The translations under genes were made by a program, and so were the position numbers. From NCBI GenBank assembly GCA_937877565.1, contig CALFJB010000108.1:11535-75534 (forward strand): DNA of 64,000 bases, given 5' to 3'. Below the pieces are notes generated by a model. It worked only from the letters and a program-made list of their open reading frames with translations. It did not search any database and was not told the origin of the DNA. Shown here one piece after another: positions 9,507-18,615 of the stretch. The stretch comes from an uncultured Selenomonadales bacterium. GTDB lineage: Bacteria; Bacillota; Negativicutes; Selenomonadales; Selenomonadaceae. Numbering within the stretch: the stretch's first letter is position 1; each line of letters starts with the position of its first letter.

Positions 9507-10135
9507 ATCAACTTGGAGACCTTGAGAAAATTTTATCTGCGGCAAAGGAGATTGGCGAAAATTTACAAAGTGAACTTTCAAATTTGCGGGAAGAAAATGA
9601 ATTGCTGAAAATTGAGGTAAATGATCTGCGCGATGAAAATAAAATTCTGCGCGAAGAAAATGAAAAAATTTATCTTGAAATGAACAATCTGCGCACGTCG
9701 AAGGAAGATATAAAAGCGGCGAACGATGCTTTTTCAAACAACGTGAATCAGCTTGTAACGCACCTTGAAAACAATCATCAAAAAACTATGGAGCAAATTG
9801 TTCAAGTGCTGAATGGCGGACTTCAAAAATTTGTGGCAGATTATATGAAAAATTTTGCGCCCGCCAAAATTGTACAAACTGAAACTAAAACCGCTGAAAA
9901 TTTGGGCGAAGAAAAAATTTCCGACGAAATTACCGAAGTTGCGGCAGTTGATAAATATTCAGCACCAAACAACGAAGTTATAGTTGAAGACGTGGAAACT
10001 GCGCTTGCTACAAATGACGGCTCAAAAAAAAACAAAATGCAGTACGCAGCATTTTACGCGGAAGAAGCAGATCCGGAAAAGGAAGACGTAGATAATCCAA
10101 TAAAATTTAAAAACCCCAATAACCCGCACAGATAA
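9503..10135 (+). CDS. Coiled-coil protein of unknown function
   Basis: Residues about 1-65 are a continuous heptad-rich coiled coil (LRDENKILREENEK). A shorter amphipathic stretch follows, then an acidic, low-complexity C-terminus. There is no signal peptide or membrane segment, so it is probably cytoplasmic. The ATG overlaps the addB stop (ATGA), indicating translational coupling to addB; whether it takes part in recombination is unknown. The pattern recalls structural or scaffold coiled coils, but I recognise no family. Confidence 0.6.
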   Translation: MNQLGDLEKILSAAKEIGENLQSELSNLREENELLKIEVNDLRDENKILREENEKIYLEMNNLRTSKEDIKAANDAFSNNVNQLVTHLENNHQKTMEQIVQVLNGGLQKFVADYMKNFAPAKIVQTETKTAENLGEEKISDEITEVAAVDKYSAPNNEVIVEDVETALATNDGSKKNKMQYAAFYAEEADPEKEDVDNPIKFKNPNNPHR

Positions 10136-10152
10136 TAAAGGAGCGAATTTTT

Positions 10153-11364
10153 TTGAATCTCGGAAAAATTTTAGCCGGAATATCAGTATTACTATTTATG
10201 TTTGGAGCAGAAGCCGCGCCAACTGAAATGGTAACATGGACAAGCGAAAATTCCGGCTTAAATCCAGGTTACACAGTTGAACCGCAACCGAACACGCGCC
10301 CCGTACCTGAAGGCGACGTTTTGCCGAATGTAACAGCCACTTCAGCCATTGTAATTGAGGCGTCAACCGGACACGTAATTTACTCACGCAATGCAGATGC
10401 CCCAATGTTTCCTGCAAGTACAACAAAGGCAATGACTTTATTAATGGCGTTGGAAAGTGGCAAACTTGAAGAAATTGTTACCGTTAGTGAAAATGCTTGG
10501 GGAACTGAAGGCTCAACACTTTGGCTTGAGGAAAATGAAAAAATCCCGCTCAATGATCTGCTTTACGGTATGATGATGGTTTCAGCAAATGATGCCTCCG
10601 TTGCCATTGCTGAACACATTGACGGCAGCGTAGAAAATTTCGCCGCACATATGACGCAACGTGCAAAGGAGCTCGGCGCAACTCACACCAATTTTACAAA
10701 TCCTCACGGCTTGCCGGACGATAACCACTATACAACCGCCCGCGACCTTTCACTTATTACCGCGCAGGGATTTAAAACGCCGGGATTTGAACAAGTTGTT
10801 ACTACCACTGAAGCGGCGTTTAATTGGATTCACGACAAAAATAATAAAACCATTCGCACGGAAAATAAATTTTTGTGGATGTACAACGGCTGTAACGGCG
10901 TTAAAACCGGCTACACGCAACGCGCCGGACGTTGTGTTATTTGCGCGGCTAAACGCAACGGTATTCAGCTTATTTCAGTTGTGCTGGACGGGCTTTATAT
11001 GTGGAACGATTCAATTATTTTGCTCGATTACGGCTTTGACAATATCGAAACAGGTACTTTGGTAAAATCTGACGAAGTTATTAAAACTCTTCCAATTTTA
11101 TCCGGGCGTAGAAAATCTATGCCGGTTAAAACCGCCGGTGAAATTATTGTACCGCTTTTCAAAAATCATGAGGCTTACAAAATTGAATATGATATTCCCG
11201 AAGTTTTGAACGCGCCAATTACAAGCGGCGAATCAATCGGAAAAGTTCACGTTTCTATAGACGGCAGAGAAATTGCCTCAACTGATATTGTTACAACTGC
11301 TGACGTGGAGCAAAAATCTTTCTTCAGGTTACTGCTAAAACAATTCAGAGAAATTTTTGCATAA
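10153..11364 (+). CDS. D-alanyl-D-alanine carboxypeptidase (DacA/DacF type)
   Basis: The start is TTG, with AAAGGAG ten or so bases upstream. A signal peptide covers about residues 1-21 (cleavage near AEAAP). The peptidase S11 motifs are all present: SxxK in PASTTK (Ser near 89), SxN in VSANDAS (near 143) and KTG in NGVKTGYT (near 249). A PBP5-like beta domain follows, and the C-terminus ends in an amphipathic FFRLLLKQFREIF that could anchor it to the membrane. It removes the terminal D-Ala from peptidoglycan pentapeptides. Confidence 0.92.
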   Translation: MNLGKILAGISVLLFMFGAEAAPTEMVTWTSENSGLNPGYTVEPQPNTRPVPEGDVLPNVTATSAIVIEASTGHVIYSRNADAPMFPASTTKAMTLLMALESGKLEEIVTVSENAWGTEGSTLWLEENEKIPLNDLLYGMMMVSANDASVAIAEHIDGSVENFAAHMTQRAKELGATHTNFTNPHGLPDDNHYTTARDLSLITAQGFKTPGFEQVVTTTEAAFNWIHDKNNKTIRTENKFLWMYNGCNGVKTGYTQRAGRCVICAAKRNGIQLISVVLDGLYMWNDSIILLDYGFDNIETGTLVKSDEVIKTLPILSGRRKSMPVKTAGEIIVPLFKNHEAYKIEYDIPEVLNAPITSGESIGKVHVSIDGREIASTDIVTTADVEQKSFFRLLLKQFREIFA

Positions 11365-11369
11365 AAATA

Positions 11370-11408
11370 ACGGGCTGTCGAATTTTACGGCAACCCGCTT
11401 TTTAGTTT
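11370..11408 (+). terminator. Rho-independent terminator of the carboxypeptidase gene
   Basis: CGGGCTGTCG pairs with CGGCAACCCG around an A/T loop, with two G-U pairs, and is followed by CTTTTTAG. Confidence 0.8.
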
Positions 11409-11479
11409 GCGGATTATAAATTTTTTTGCAATTTCGCGCAGGTTCAATTTTTTTCCGTTTGAATATAGCATTGTCATCA

Positions 11480-14251
11480 TCAATTCTCAAAGTTAAAATG
11501 GTTTATTTTCAAGTCTCGGCAATTCGATTCAACAATTTCTTTCGTAGTTTTTGAAATACCTTCGGGAACGTAAACATTGACTGCAAGGCGGACTGAAATT
11601 TTAACGTCAGGTAAATTTATAAAATTGTCGATAATTTCTTTCTTGCAACTTGTAAAAATTTTGTCCATTCTGCCCGCGTCCAATTCCGTATTCATAATAA
11701 ATCTTGTCGGCAAAATTTCAACTTCCGGCGGCGGCAAAGTTTCAGTTACAGGTTGCGTTTCAGTTTCAGGTTGTACCGGCGGCGCACTTTCAACAGTTGC
11801 AGGAGTTTCTTTTACAAAAAATTTTTCTGCAACTTCCGCCTTTACCAAAAATTTTCCAACAGAATTATTTAAAGAAATTCTTTCGCCAAATTGTAAGTTA
11901 TTAAAATTTTCGTCGTCAGCTGTTGCAAAAGTTTTCGCCTCAACGCCTTTCATTACCGCCTCAAGCAAAACTTTTTCATTGTTCAAACGCGGCAAATAAT
12001 AAAACGTCGTGAAATATCCCCAAAGTTTATTCAATTCCACCGATTCACTTTCACGCCAAATATAATTCTCCAACAAATTTTTCAAATGAATGTTGCCAAG
12101 TGTGCTTATAATCATTTCGCACTGGGAAAACTTTTGCGCGGCAACTGAAATATTTTCGCCTTTCGTGCAGTTAATTTCTTCAACTTGCCAATCTAAATTT
12201 TGTAAGTTTGTATCGCTTTTCGGCGCAAAAATTTGGCTGTACGCTTGCGAAAGTTTCATTACAAAATTTTCTTCAGCCAATTTCAAATTGCCGGTGGCGT
12301 CCTTTATCTGCAAAGTGTCAAGATTTTTTTCTTCAGTCTCGTTTAAAACTTCCCGCCACGCCATATATTCACGCACAATATTTTTGAGAATCGCCAATTT
12401 TTTACTTTCCGCCGCCATAAAAAGTAAAGTATTTTTGTGGTTGCGTGGAACATTGCCGCGCTTGTCTAAAATTTCTGCCGCAAATTTCAACGCAGGATTT
12501 TCTTCTTTTTTGGCGTCGTATGGATAATTCGGCAGTAAAATTACAAGCCGCGCCTTTTGTTCGTCGATAACGTCGCCGGAATTTTTTGGGCAAATGTGTA
12601 CCGCGTTAAAATTTTTCGTACCGCTCCATTTTTCAAGCCGCTTTTCAATTTCCGCGTTAATATCGTCATCAGAAAAAGTTTCGCGCTTATCGTCAACATA
12701 TTTGCGAAGTGTCGGCGATGTTCCGAACCAATAGCGCGTATTCTGCGAATACAGATAATATAAATTTTCCTTCAACTTCGACAGCGCGTCATTGAAAATT
12801 GAAACGCTCCCAACGTCTGCAGGCTGAATCGTCCCAAGCCGTATTTCATTTTCTTCAATTCCACGAACGCCGCTAACCTTGCCTATTGGCGCAGTACCCA
12901 TAAAAATTACACGCGCAATTTTCCGCGCCGCCAATAAATTTCCAAAACGCCCGTTATTTCTGTCAAGCTCCGCCGCCTTCGATTTATCGCCGTCAATTTC
13001 AGAATTTATTATCGAATCCCAGTTATCACGAAAATATTTTGTCAACTCGTCACGTACCGGCGAAAAGTCCAACGGCAGATCGCTCGGCATTATCAGCGCA
13101 CTTTGTGAATTTTCCGCCCAAAGTCTGTGAATCACATTCGACATTAACCGCAATACTCCGCGTGTTTTCTGAAAACCTTCAATCGTTGACCATTTGTCAT
13201 AAAGATAATCGAAAAGTTGCGGATGAATTGGATAACACGACAACAATTTTTCTCGGTAATTTGTTTGGCGGCTTTCATTCGGAAAGTCATTTGAATTGTT
13301 ATTGTACATTTTGAAAAACGCCGCGCAGGTTTCTTGACGCGCCGTTTCGTCTTCACAATCTTTAAAAAGCCGCCGCCGCACAATTTCATAACCTTCAGCA
13401 ACCGTAACAGGCGACCACACAAGCTCAATTCGCCCAAAATATTTTTCAACCTGCAGTAAAACTTGTTTGCCCAATTCGCCGCCAACTTCAATATCTGATT
13501 CTGGAATTGAAACTACAACCGCCGTATTTTGGCTAGCCTTCGCCGCCTCTGTCAATTCTTGAATGAAACTTATAAGGTTGTCGAATGTGCCGCCGTCAAC
13601 TTCGTTTGTCTTGAGTTTGCGCCCGTACGCCACAATTTCATCAATCAGAATCAAACACGGTGCCGCCGCGTCAAAAATTTTTTTCAGCAAGTCCACGCCG
13701 GGCGATATTTTTTTCTCGTCATTTTCTCGAACAAGTTCATAAATTTCAGCGTTGCCGGTGGACTTCGCAAGCCGCGCCGCAATTTCGCCCCAAATTGTAG
13801 ATTTTAAAGGATTCGTCCACGTTCCAACTACAACCGCCGTATTTACTTTTGGCAAAAATTCAACGCCCGCCGCCTGTAAAACTTCCCTTACTGCCGACGA
13901 ATTTTCAGGGCGAATTTTCCCGCCGAAAAGATGATACAACGCCAAAAGACTATGAGTTTTGCCGCCGCCAAACGATGTTTTCAACTGAATTACCGGCTCG
14001 CCGTTGCCCGTCGTCAATCGCTTTAATGTTTCGCTCAAAAGTTTTTTCAAGCCGCCTGTTAAATACGTCCGTGAAAAAAATTCAACCGCGTCTGTATATT
14101 CGGTACTTCCTGCGCCGCGTGCCACTTGTTCCAAATCTGCCGCAAATTCTGCCTGTCTGTAATTGCCGCTTGCAACTTCATCACGCGGTTTTATTACATT
14201 GCGCCACGCTTTTATATTGCCAAAATTTCTGTTGCGAATTTTTTTACCCAC
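11480..14251 (-). CDS. DUF499 AAA-type ATPase (Hma-like defence ATPase)
   Basis: This protein of about 923 residues has the DUF499 N-terminus: EFFSRTYLTGGLK, then Walker A SFGGGKTHSLL (about residues 98-108), Walker B LILIDEIVAYG and an arginine-rich middle. A variable region with many Pro, Val and Thr (about 820-860) precedes a short C-terminal domain. DUF499 ATPases co-occur with DUF1156 methylases and SNF2 helicases in defence islands, as here. They probably use ATP to remodel or translocate a DNA complex; the exact role is not established. GTG at 14251 is chosen because GGAGGTG lies six bases before it; the upstream TTG at 14266 is part of that site. A terminator separates it from the winged-helix gene upstream. 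Confidence 0.8.
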   Translation of the reverse strand: MGKKIRNRNFGNIKAWRNVIKPRDEVASGNYRQAEFAADLEQVARGAGSTEYTDAVEFFSRTYLTGGLKKLLSETLKRLTTGNGEPVIQLKTSFGGGKTHSLLALYHLFGGKIRPENSSAVREVLQAAGVEFLPKVNTAVVVGTWTNPLKSTIWGEIAARLAKSTGNAEIYELVRENDEKKISPGVDLLKKIFDAAAPCLILIDEIVAYGRKLKTNEVDGGTFDNLISFIQELTEAAKASQNTAVVVSIPESDIEVGGELGKQVLLQVEKYFGRIELVWSPVTVAEGYEIVRRRLFKDCEDETARQETCAAFFKMYNNNSNDFPNESRQTNYREKLLSCYPIHPQLFDYLYDKWSTIEGFQKTRGVLRLMSNVIHRLWAENSQSALIMPSDLPLDFSPVRDELTKYFRDNWDSIINSEIDGDKSKAAELDRNNGRFGNLLAARKIARVIFMGTAPIGKVSGVRGIEENEIRLGTIQPADVGSVSIFNDALSKLKENLYYLYSQNTRYWFGTSPTLRKYVDDKRETFSDDDINAEIEKRLEKWSGTKNFNAVHICPKNSGDVIDEQKARLVILLPNYPYDAKKEENPALKFAAEILDKRGNVPRNHKNTLLFMAAESKKLAILKNIVREYMAWREVLNETEEKNLDTLQIKDATGNLKLAEENFVMKLSQAYSQIFAPKSDTNLQNLDWQVEEINCTKGENISVAAQKFSQCEMIISTLGNIHLKNLLENYIWRESESVELNKLWGYFTTFYYLPRLNNEKVLLEAVMKGVEAKTFATADDENFNNLQFGERISLNNSVGKFLVKAEVAEKFFVKETPATVESAPPVQPETETQPVTETLPPPEVEILPTRFIMNTELDAGRMDKIFTSCKKEIIDNFINLPDVKISVRLAVNVYVPEGISKTTKEIVESNCRDLKINHFNFEN

Positions 14252-14285
14252 AAAGTACACCTCCAATTAAATTTGTTAAAGAAAA

Positions 14286-14342
14286 TTTTCTAGCGTCAAA
14301 AAAAAATCCCTGCCACTTCGACAGGAATTTATTTTTTGTAAT
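14286..14342 (-). terminator. Rho-independent terminator of the 136-residue winged-helix gene
   Basis: On the minus strand TCCTGTC and GGCAGGGA pair around GAAGT and are followed by nine T. It sits between the winged-helix gene and the DUF499 gene, so read-through must be controlled or the ATPase has its own promoter. Confidence 0.75.
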
Positions 14343-14348
14343 TTAGAA

Positions 14349-14759
14349 TCATTCAATAGATTCCCAAAGTTTAATTTTGTCTTTGCGATTTTTGCCGCAC
14401 GTTGTAACTTCAGGATTAAGTACAAATTCGGTAATGCCGTTTACTTTGTGTTCTTTAACATAGCCGTTTTCTTTAAGCCATTTAAAAGCGACCATTACGC
14501 TATCATAAGAAATTTTCAGCTCATCAGCGATGGCTTTTTTTGTAGTTTTTATTCCGTTTTCAAACTCTTGTTTTGTCATCAAAAGTCCAAACACTCTCAA
14601 TATTGAAGGATTAGTAGTATCCATAATTAATTCTCGGTAAGTTTCTTTGTATACAATCACCCAACCATCTCCATTCTGTGTATTGTAGCGTACAGAATCT
14701 CGAATAATTTCTCCGGTTTCAACATTAGTAACCGTTACACGCTTAGCAATTTTAGCCAT
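14349..14759 (-). CDS. RepL-like winged-helix protein, probable regulator
   Basis: This 136-residue protein has the pattern seen in Firmicute plasmid RepL and MarR-like proteins: WVIVYKETYRELI, a short helix, then a winged helix (TKKAIADELKISYDSV, FKWLKENGYV) and a terminal LNPEV. It aligns by eye with the 178-residue protein at 17827-18363 (W-V-x-M/V-Y, LA/IADEL, S-V-x-x-A-x-K-x-L-K-E, LNP). Each of the two lies immediately upstream of a defence gene on the same strand, which fits a local DNA-binding regulator. An origin-binding role inherited from a plasmid cannot be excluded. Confidence 0.65.
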   Translation of the reverse strand: MAKIAKRVTVTNVETGEIIRDSVRYNTQNGDGWVIVYKETYRELIMDTTNPSILRVFGLLMTKQEFENGIKTTKKAIADELKISYDSVMVAFKWLKENGYVKEHKVNGITEFVLNPEVTTCGKNRKDKIKLWESIE

Positions 14760-14982
14760 ATTTTACACCAAACTTTCAATATGTAGCAAACTTTTTTATA
14801 CAATGAAAAAAATTTTTCGCAATTTATACGGTAAATTCTTATTTTAATATCGGAAATTTCCTATAAATAATAATAGAATAACCGTGCTTTGTCAATTGCA
14901 TTTTTAAAATTTTCCTCTGTATCTGTGTATGCTTCTGTGGGCGTAAAATTTTTTAGAAAAAAAATAATGATTGTAACTAAAA

Positions 14983-15097
14983 AAATTGACTTTTGTCTTC
15001 GCATTGTAGCGCGTGTGTAAAGGGTAAATCGCCTTGCGGCGACGGCTAAAGCCGCCCTTGACACTACGCGCATTTAAACTGCGAAAAAGTCAATTTC
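14983..15097. repeat. Structured inverted-repeat element bounded by AATTGACT/AGTCAATT
   Basis: The outer arms AATTGACTTTT and AAAAGTCAATT enclose a second pair of arms (GCGCGTGTGTAAAGGG and CCCTTGACACTACGCGC) and two small GC hairpins at the centre (CGCC-TTG-CGGCG and CGGC-TAAA-GCCG). The whole 115-base stretch can fold as a branched cruciform. No coding frame is convincing. The 14760-15119 gap is otherwise AT-rich, holding the promoter region of the winged-helix gene and a GGAAATTTCC palindrome (14852-14861). Confidence 0.6.
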
Positions 15098-15119
15098 CGC
15101 CGAAAAATTTTTTTTGAAA

Positions 15120-17807
15120 TTAAAACAACTCCGTTTGACTTTCAGCAGGTTTCCGCCTAAATTCCAACGTCCGCCCCAAAATATCCTGCCACTCCACTAC
15201 AAGCTCATTATAGCAGGTTGCCTCCTTTGCATAGCGTTTTTCGCAAATATCGTACAGGCGATACGCCAAATTTTTCAGTGAATCAGTATCGCCTTCAAAC
15301 TTCGCCAAAAGTTCAGCCGCGCCGCTAAGTCCGTCTTCGCCGAAAACTTCAACCAAACTTTGTACCCACAGCCACGCGCAATTATTTTTTATCAGCTTGT
15401 CTACAAAATTTTTTGCAAGGTTGCCGGCGTCGTCATAAATTTCAAGCTCATCACGGTCGCGCAGCCGTACATTTCCGCGCAATGAAAGTACCGCGCCTAT
15501 TTCTTCAACTTTTGCCACTGAAATATTTTTCGCCCGCGCCAATGTGTCAGCGTCGCCAAATTTCATTTCGTTAAAAAATTTTTGGGTAAATAAATCTACG
15601 CAAAATTGACTAGCCGCGTCTAGGTGTTTGCTCTGCCCGTTCAAATGTTCGTCCAATTCCGCGTTGATGATTTTCAGCGCGTCCCGCACCGTTACAGGGT
15701 TGTCGCTCATATCTGCAATTTTTTCGTACCGTGAATACACGCTGATTCCCGGTCCTATCGCCGCCTGCGCCATATCTACCGGCGCAATGTTCGCCTGTTG
15801 CCATTTTTCAAGCGCGGCTTTTAATTCGGTTTTCAATTCTGCCAAAAATTTATTCTTGCCGCAAAATTTATTTTCTGCCGGTCGCTTACGGCACGCCAAA
15901 ACGATTGACGACGCCAGCGCGTTTACACTATTTTTTAACGCCGTTGTTAATTCTGTTCGCATTGGCAAAGTTGCAGTTATTTGAAATCCTGCGCGAATTA
16001 TCGAAGTAAGCATAGTTTCCCAGCCGCTTGACGCCGAATCTGATTCTTGTTGCTTAAAGGCGTAGTAAATCGTAATTGGAAAATCTGCGCGGGCTATTTC
16101 ATAAATATTTTTCAAGGCGTCAAACATTCCGCTTTCAAAAAATTCTTTAGCCGCCGCTTTATTGCCGTGTCGATATTGCGAGGCGATTAACTCTGCAGAT
16201 TTATCAAAAGTCATTCGCCCCAAAATTTCGGGATAAATATTTTTCAGCGGACGCCGCAGCCATACATAAAAAAATTCTGCCAAATCTGCATAACCGATAT
16301 TGTCATAATATGGCGGGTCTGTCGAAACAATTACAGATTCGGGAAGTGAAAATTTTTCAAGCGCGTTGTGTCTTTTAACTTCCCCAATTTGTTTTGCAGG
16401 TAAATTTTTTACAGCTTTATAAAGCCAATCCAACATATTATCAAAGCAACCTGTTGAATTTGAAAAAAAATTCGCCTCTGCAAAATCCCACTGCATTGGA
16501 ACGGCTTGACGAATAAATATTTGCGCCATTCCATCCCGTGTAGCATCCCAATGACAAAAAGAATTTCCAAACATTGCCAATTTATCAACCAAAAAAGACA
16601 AGTACACTGCAACGGCGTTTGAATAATCTTTACTGCCGCCGTAGTCTTGTACCTGCCTTTGAATTTCAGAAATTAAATCGCTGAAAGTGGTTAAAGCCGT
16701 CAGTTGCCTGTTAGTGAAAAGTTGGTGCCAATATTTAAAGCCGTAACCGCGCCCGCTGATAAGGTCGGGGCATTTTTCATTCATTTCTTGTTCAGGAAAA
16801 TCATCAGGTTTATCAATGTCAGCAATTTTTTCGTGTTCGACATTGGGCGGGAGATAAATTCTGCCGTTTGCGCCTTCGGCAACAATCGCCAAAAGTTTAG
16901 CGGACATTTTGCCGTCTTTAGCCTGTTGGCGGACGTGGTCAAGCGGAACATTTGCGCCGCAACAAAGACAACGTGCGCCGTTGCGATTAACCGTGCCGTC
17001 GGGAATATTTTTATCGTTTTGGCAAATTTGAAAAGAAATATCCTTGCCGTGAACAACGGGCTTGACAGAAATATTTTGTTTGGTGGAAAGTTTGAAGGAA
17101 TGAACGAGCGGCATTTGGCAAAGGCAGGCGGGATTGGAACAGGTAACGGTACGCGCCCACAGCCACGCAATAACAGTTTTGCCGTCGATTTTCGGATACA
17201 GGTTGCCGATTTTTTCAAAGGCGCGTTGTTTCAAAATTTTGCCGTAGTAGAGAATATCTTCGGCGAGACCTTCCGCGCCGTGATAACCGCCGAAAATATT
17301 TTTATCAGCGTTTGGATTAACCGGCGGCAGATTTTTAAATTTGGCGGGAATTTCAATCATTGCCTTGTTAATCATAATGGCGACGGGGTTTAAATCAGCG
17401 GCAAAAGATTTCAAGCCGAGCCGTTGCGCCTCAAGTGGAATAGTGCCGCCGCCTGCGAACGGATCAAAAACTGCGGGCAGATTTTCGCCGACGCAATTTT
17501 TAATTTCTTTGAGTGCCTCTTTGAAAACTTCATCGTTGTTGGAATTTTCCCATTTGACAAGCCTTTCGATAATTGCGAATAAGCGTTTGCGTTCAGCCTC
17601 CTGCAATTCCGGCGTAGGAAATTTTTCGGGATTTTCTGACGGGTCGTCAATCAGCGATGCAAAAAGTACGACGCGGGCAGTTGCCAAAGGACGCCGCGCC
17701 CAATACAAATGCAAAGTCGAAGGGTGCCCGTGACGAATTGATTTTTCTCTTGCTGATTCTTTGTTGATAACTTCAAGCGGCAGTGAAGTTTCGATTAACT
17801 TTTTCAG
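15120..17807 (-). CDS. DUF1156 adenine-specific DNA methylase
   Basis: About 895 residues. The DUF1156 N-terminus is plain (EKSIRHGHPSTLHLYWARRP). It is followed by the AdoMet motif DPFAGGGTIPLEA near residue 120-132 and the catalytic motif STDPPYYDNIGYAD near 490, so it should methylate adenine N6. A cysteine-containing insert (CSNPAC, CLCCG) near 230-290 may bind zinc. With the DUF499 ATPase and the SNF2 helicase it matches the helicase-methylase-ATPase defence grouping; methylation would mark self DNA. The only start well placed behind GGAGGTG is CTG at 17807, six bases away; the upstream TTG at 17822 overlaps that site. Confidence 0.85.
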   Translation of the reverse strand: MKKLIETSLPLEVINKESAREKSIRHGHPSTLHLYWARRPLATARVVLFASLIDDPSENPEKFPTPELQEAERKRLFAIIERLVKWENSNNDEVFKEALKEIKNCVGENLPAVFDPFAGGGTIPLEAQRLGLKSFAADLNPVAIMINKAMIEIPAKFKNLPPVNPNADKNIFGGYHGAEGLAEDILYYGKILKQRAFEKIGNLYPKIDGKTVIAWLWARTVTCSNPACLCQMPLVHSFKLSTKQNISVKPVVHGKDISFQICQNDKNIPDGTVNRNGARCLCCGANVPLDHVRQQAKDGKMSAKLLAIVAEGANGRIYLPPNVEHEKIADIDKPDDFPEQEMNEKCPDLISGRGYGFKYWHQLFTNRQLTALTTFSDLISEIQRQVQDYGGSKDYSNAVAVYLSFLVDKLAMFGNSFCHWDATRDGMAQIFIRQAVPMQWDFAEANFFSNSTGCFDNMLDWLYKAVKNLPAKQIGEVKRHNALEKFSLPESVIVSTDPPYYDNIGYADLAEFFYVWLRRPLKNIYPEILGRMTFDKSAELIASQYRHGNKAAAKEFFESGMFDALKNIYEIARADFPITIYYAFKQQESDSASSGWETMLTSIIRAGFQITATLPMRTELTTALKNSVNALASSIVLACRKRPAENKFCGKNKFLAELKTELKAALEKWQQANIAPVDMAQAAIGPGISVYSRYEKIADMSDNPVTVRDALKIINAELDEHLNGQSKHLDAASQFCVDLFTQKFFNEMKFGDADTLARAKNISVAKVEEIGAVLSLRGNVRLRDRDELEIYDDAGNLAKNFVDKLIKNNCAWLWVQSLVEVFGEDGLSGAAELLAKFEGDTDSLKNLAYRLYDICEKRYAKEATCYNELVVEWQDILGRTLEFRRKPAESQTELF

Positions 17808-17826
17808 TTTAAACACCTCCAAAATT

Positions 17827-18363
17827 TTAATTTAAGTCAATATTGGCATCTGTCATTCTTTTGCCGCTTTTTTCTAGGGCGTCGCCGAAATCTAAAATTG
17901 TTGCGGTACGATTTGCGCCTTTGTGCGCTATATACGGATTCAAGCGATAGGTTTTATTTAAACCGGCACGAGGTCCTTCAACTATGACGTTTTTTTCTTT
18001 TAATGCTTTTATAGCTCTTGCTACGCTTGATTGTTTCATATCGAGTTCTTCTGCAAGCTGTGATTGGCTTATACGGATATAATTATCAAAGTCCGTTTCG
18101 CTCAATAATTCAAGCATAACGCGGTACTGTTCATTTGGTAAATTCCATTTAGCTAAAGTTTTAAGAGCAGATTGATACATAGCAACCCAGTCCCTTCCCA
18201 GATTTTTACTTTTCAACGGAAAATAACCTTTAATATTTCCGTCTTCATCTGTTACTACGTAATAGGTTTTTTCTTTGGATTCTTTCAACAAATCTATTGT
18301 GTTTTCCTTCAAATTTTCATCAGCAGAATTTTTTATATTTTCCCCCTTGACAATTTTTGACAT
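17827..18363 (-). CDS. RepL-like winged-helix protein, probable autoregulator
   Basis: Of 178 residues, the first 50 are charged and variable. The rest holds a RepL/MarR-like winged helix (RISQSQLAEELDMKQSSV, IKALKEKNVI) and ends in LNPYIAHKG plus a short tail. It is a relative of the 136-residue protein at 14349-14759. It ends 20 bases before the DUF1156 methylase and is probably co-transcribed with it. Two tandem inverted repeats lie just upstream of its start, as expected for an autoregulated repressor. Confidence 0.7.
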   Translation of the reverse strand: MSKIVKGENIKNSADENLKENTIDLLKESKEKTYYVVTDEDGNIKGYFPLKSKNLGRDWVAMYQSALKTLAKWNLPNEQYRVMLELLSETDFDNYIRISQSQLAEELDMKQSSVARAIKALKEKNVIVEGPRAGLNKTYRLNPYIAHKGANRTATILDFGDALEKSGKRMTDANIDLN

Positions 18364-18397
18364 TTATGCTAGCCCCATTTCAAAAAATTTTTTAGTT

Positions 18398-18436
18398 TAT
18401 AGCTCACCAGCTATACTTTATAGCTCTGGAGATATA
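18398..18436. promoter_or_regulatory. Two tandem inverted repeats, probable operator
   Basis: TATAGCT-cacc-AGCTATA (18398-18415) is a perfect inverted repeat. TATAGCTC-tg-GAGATATA (18419-18436) is a second copy with one mismatch. Their starts are 21 bases apart, two helical turns, so both face the same side of the DNA. They lie 35-73 bases upstream of the winged-helix gene start at 18363. Confidence 0.7.
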
Positions 18437-18557
18437 AAGTCAAGTTAATTTTTTAGTTAATTTTTGGCGTTCTAATATAGAATTTTCAAACTTAAAAACA
18501 TTTTCTTTTCTGTATCTGTTAGCTAACATTTTTTTATTTCTGATTTGAAAGAAAATA

Positions 18558-18615
18558 CGCGGAATTGACTAAGGCGTCGCGTCATCCTTGACGCTAGCCA
18601 GTCAATTTAGCCGCG
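18558..18615. repeat. Inverted-repeat element with AATTGACT/AGTCAATT arms
   Basis: CGCGGAATTGACT at 18558 faces AGTCAATTTAGCCGCG ending at 18615, with inner arms GGCGTC and GACGCT. The AATTGACT/AGTCAATT ends are the same as those of the element at 14983-15097, so the two flank the winged-helix/methylase pair. Confidence 0.5.

Noticed and set aside
7000..9740. Several ORFs of 60-130 residues antisense to addB
   Set aside because: They are shadows of a strong codon-biased gene, with no ribosome sites and Phe/Lys-rich sequence typical of antisense frames.
14861..15073. 70-residue minus-strand ORF
   Set aside because: It lies over the inverted-repeat element, has no ribosome site and shows biased composition caused by the palindrome.
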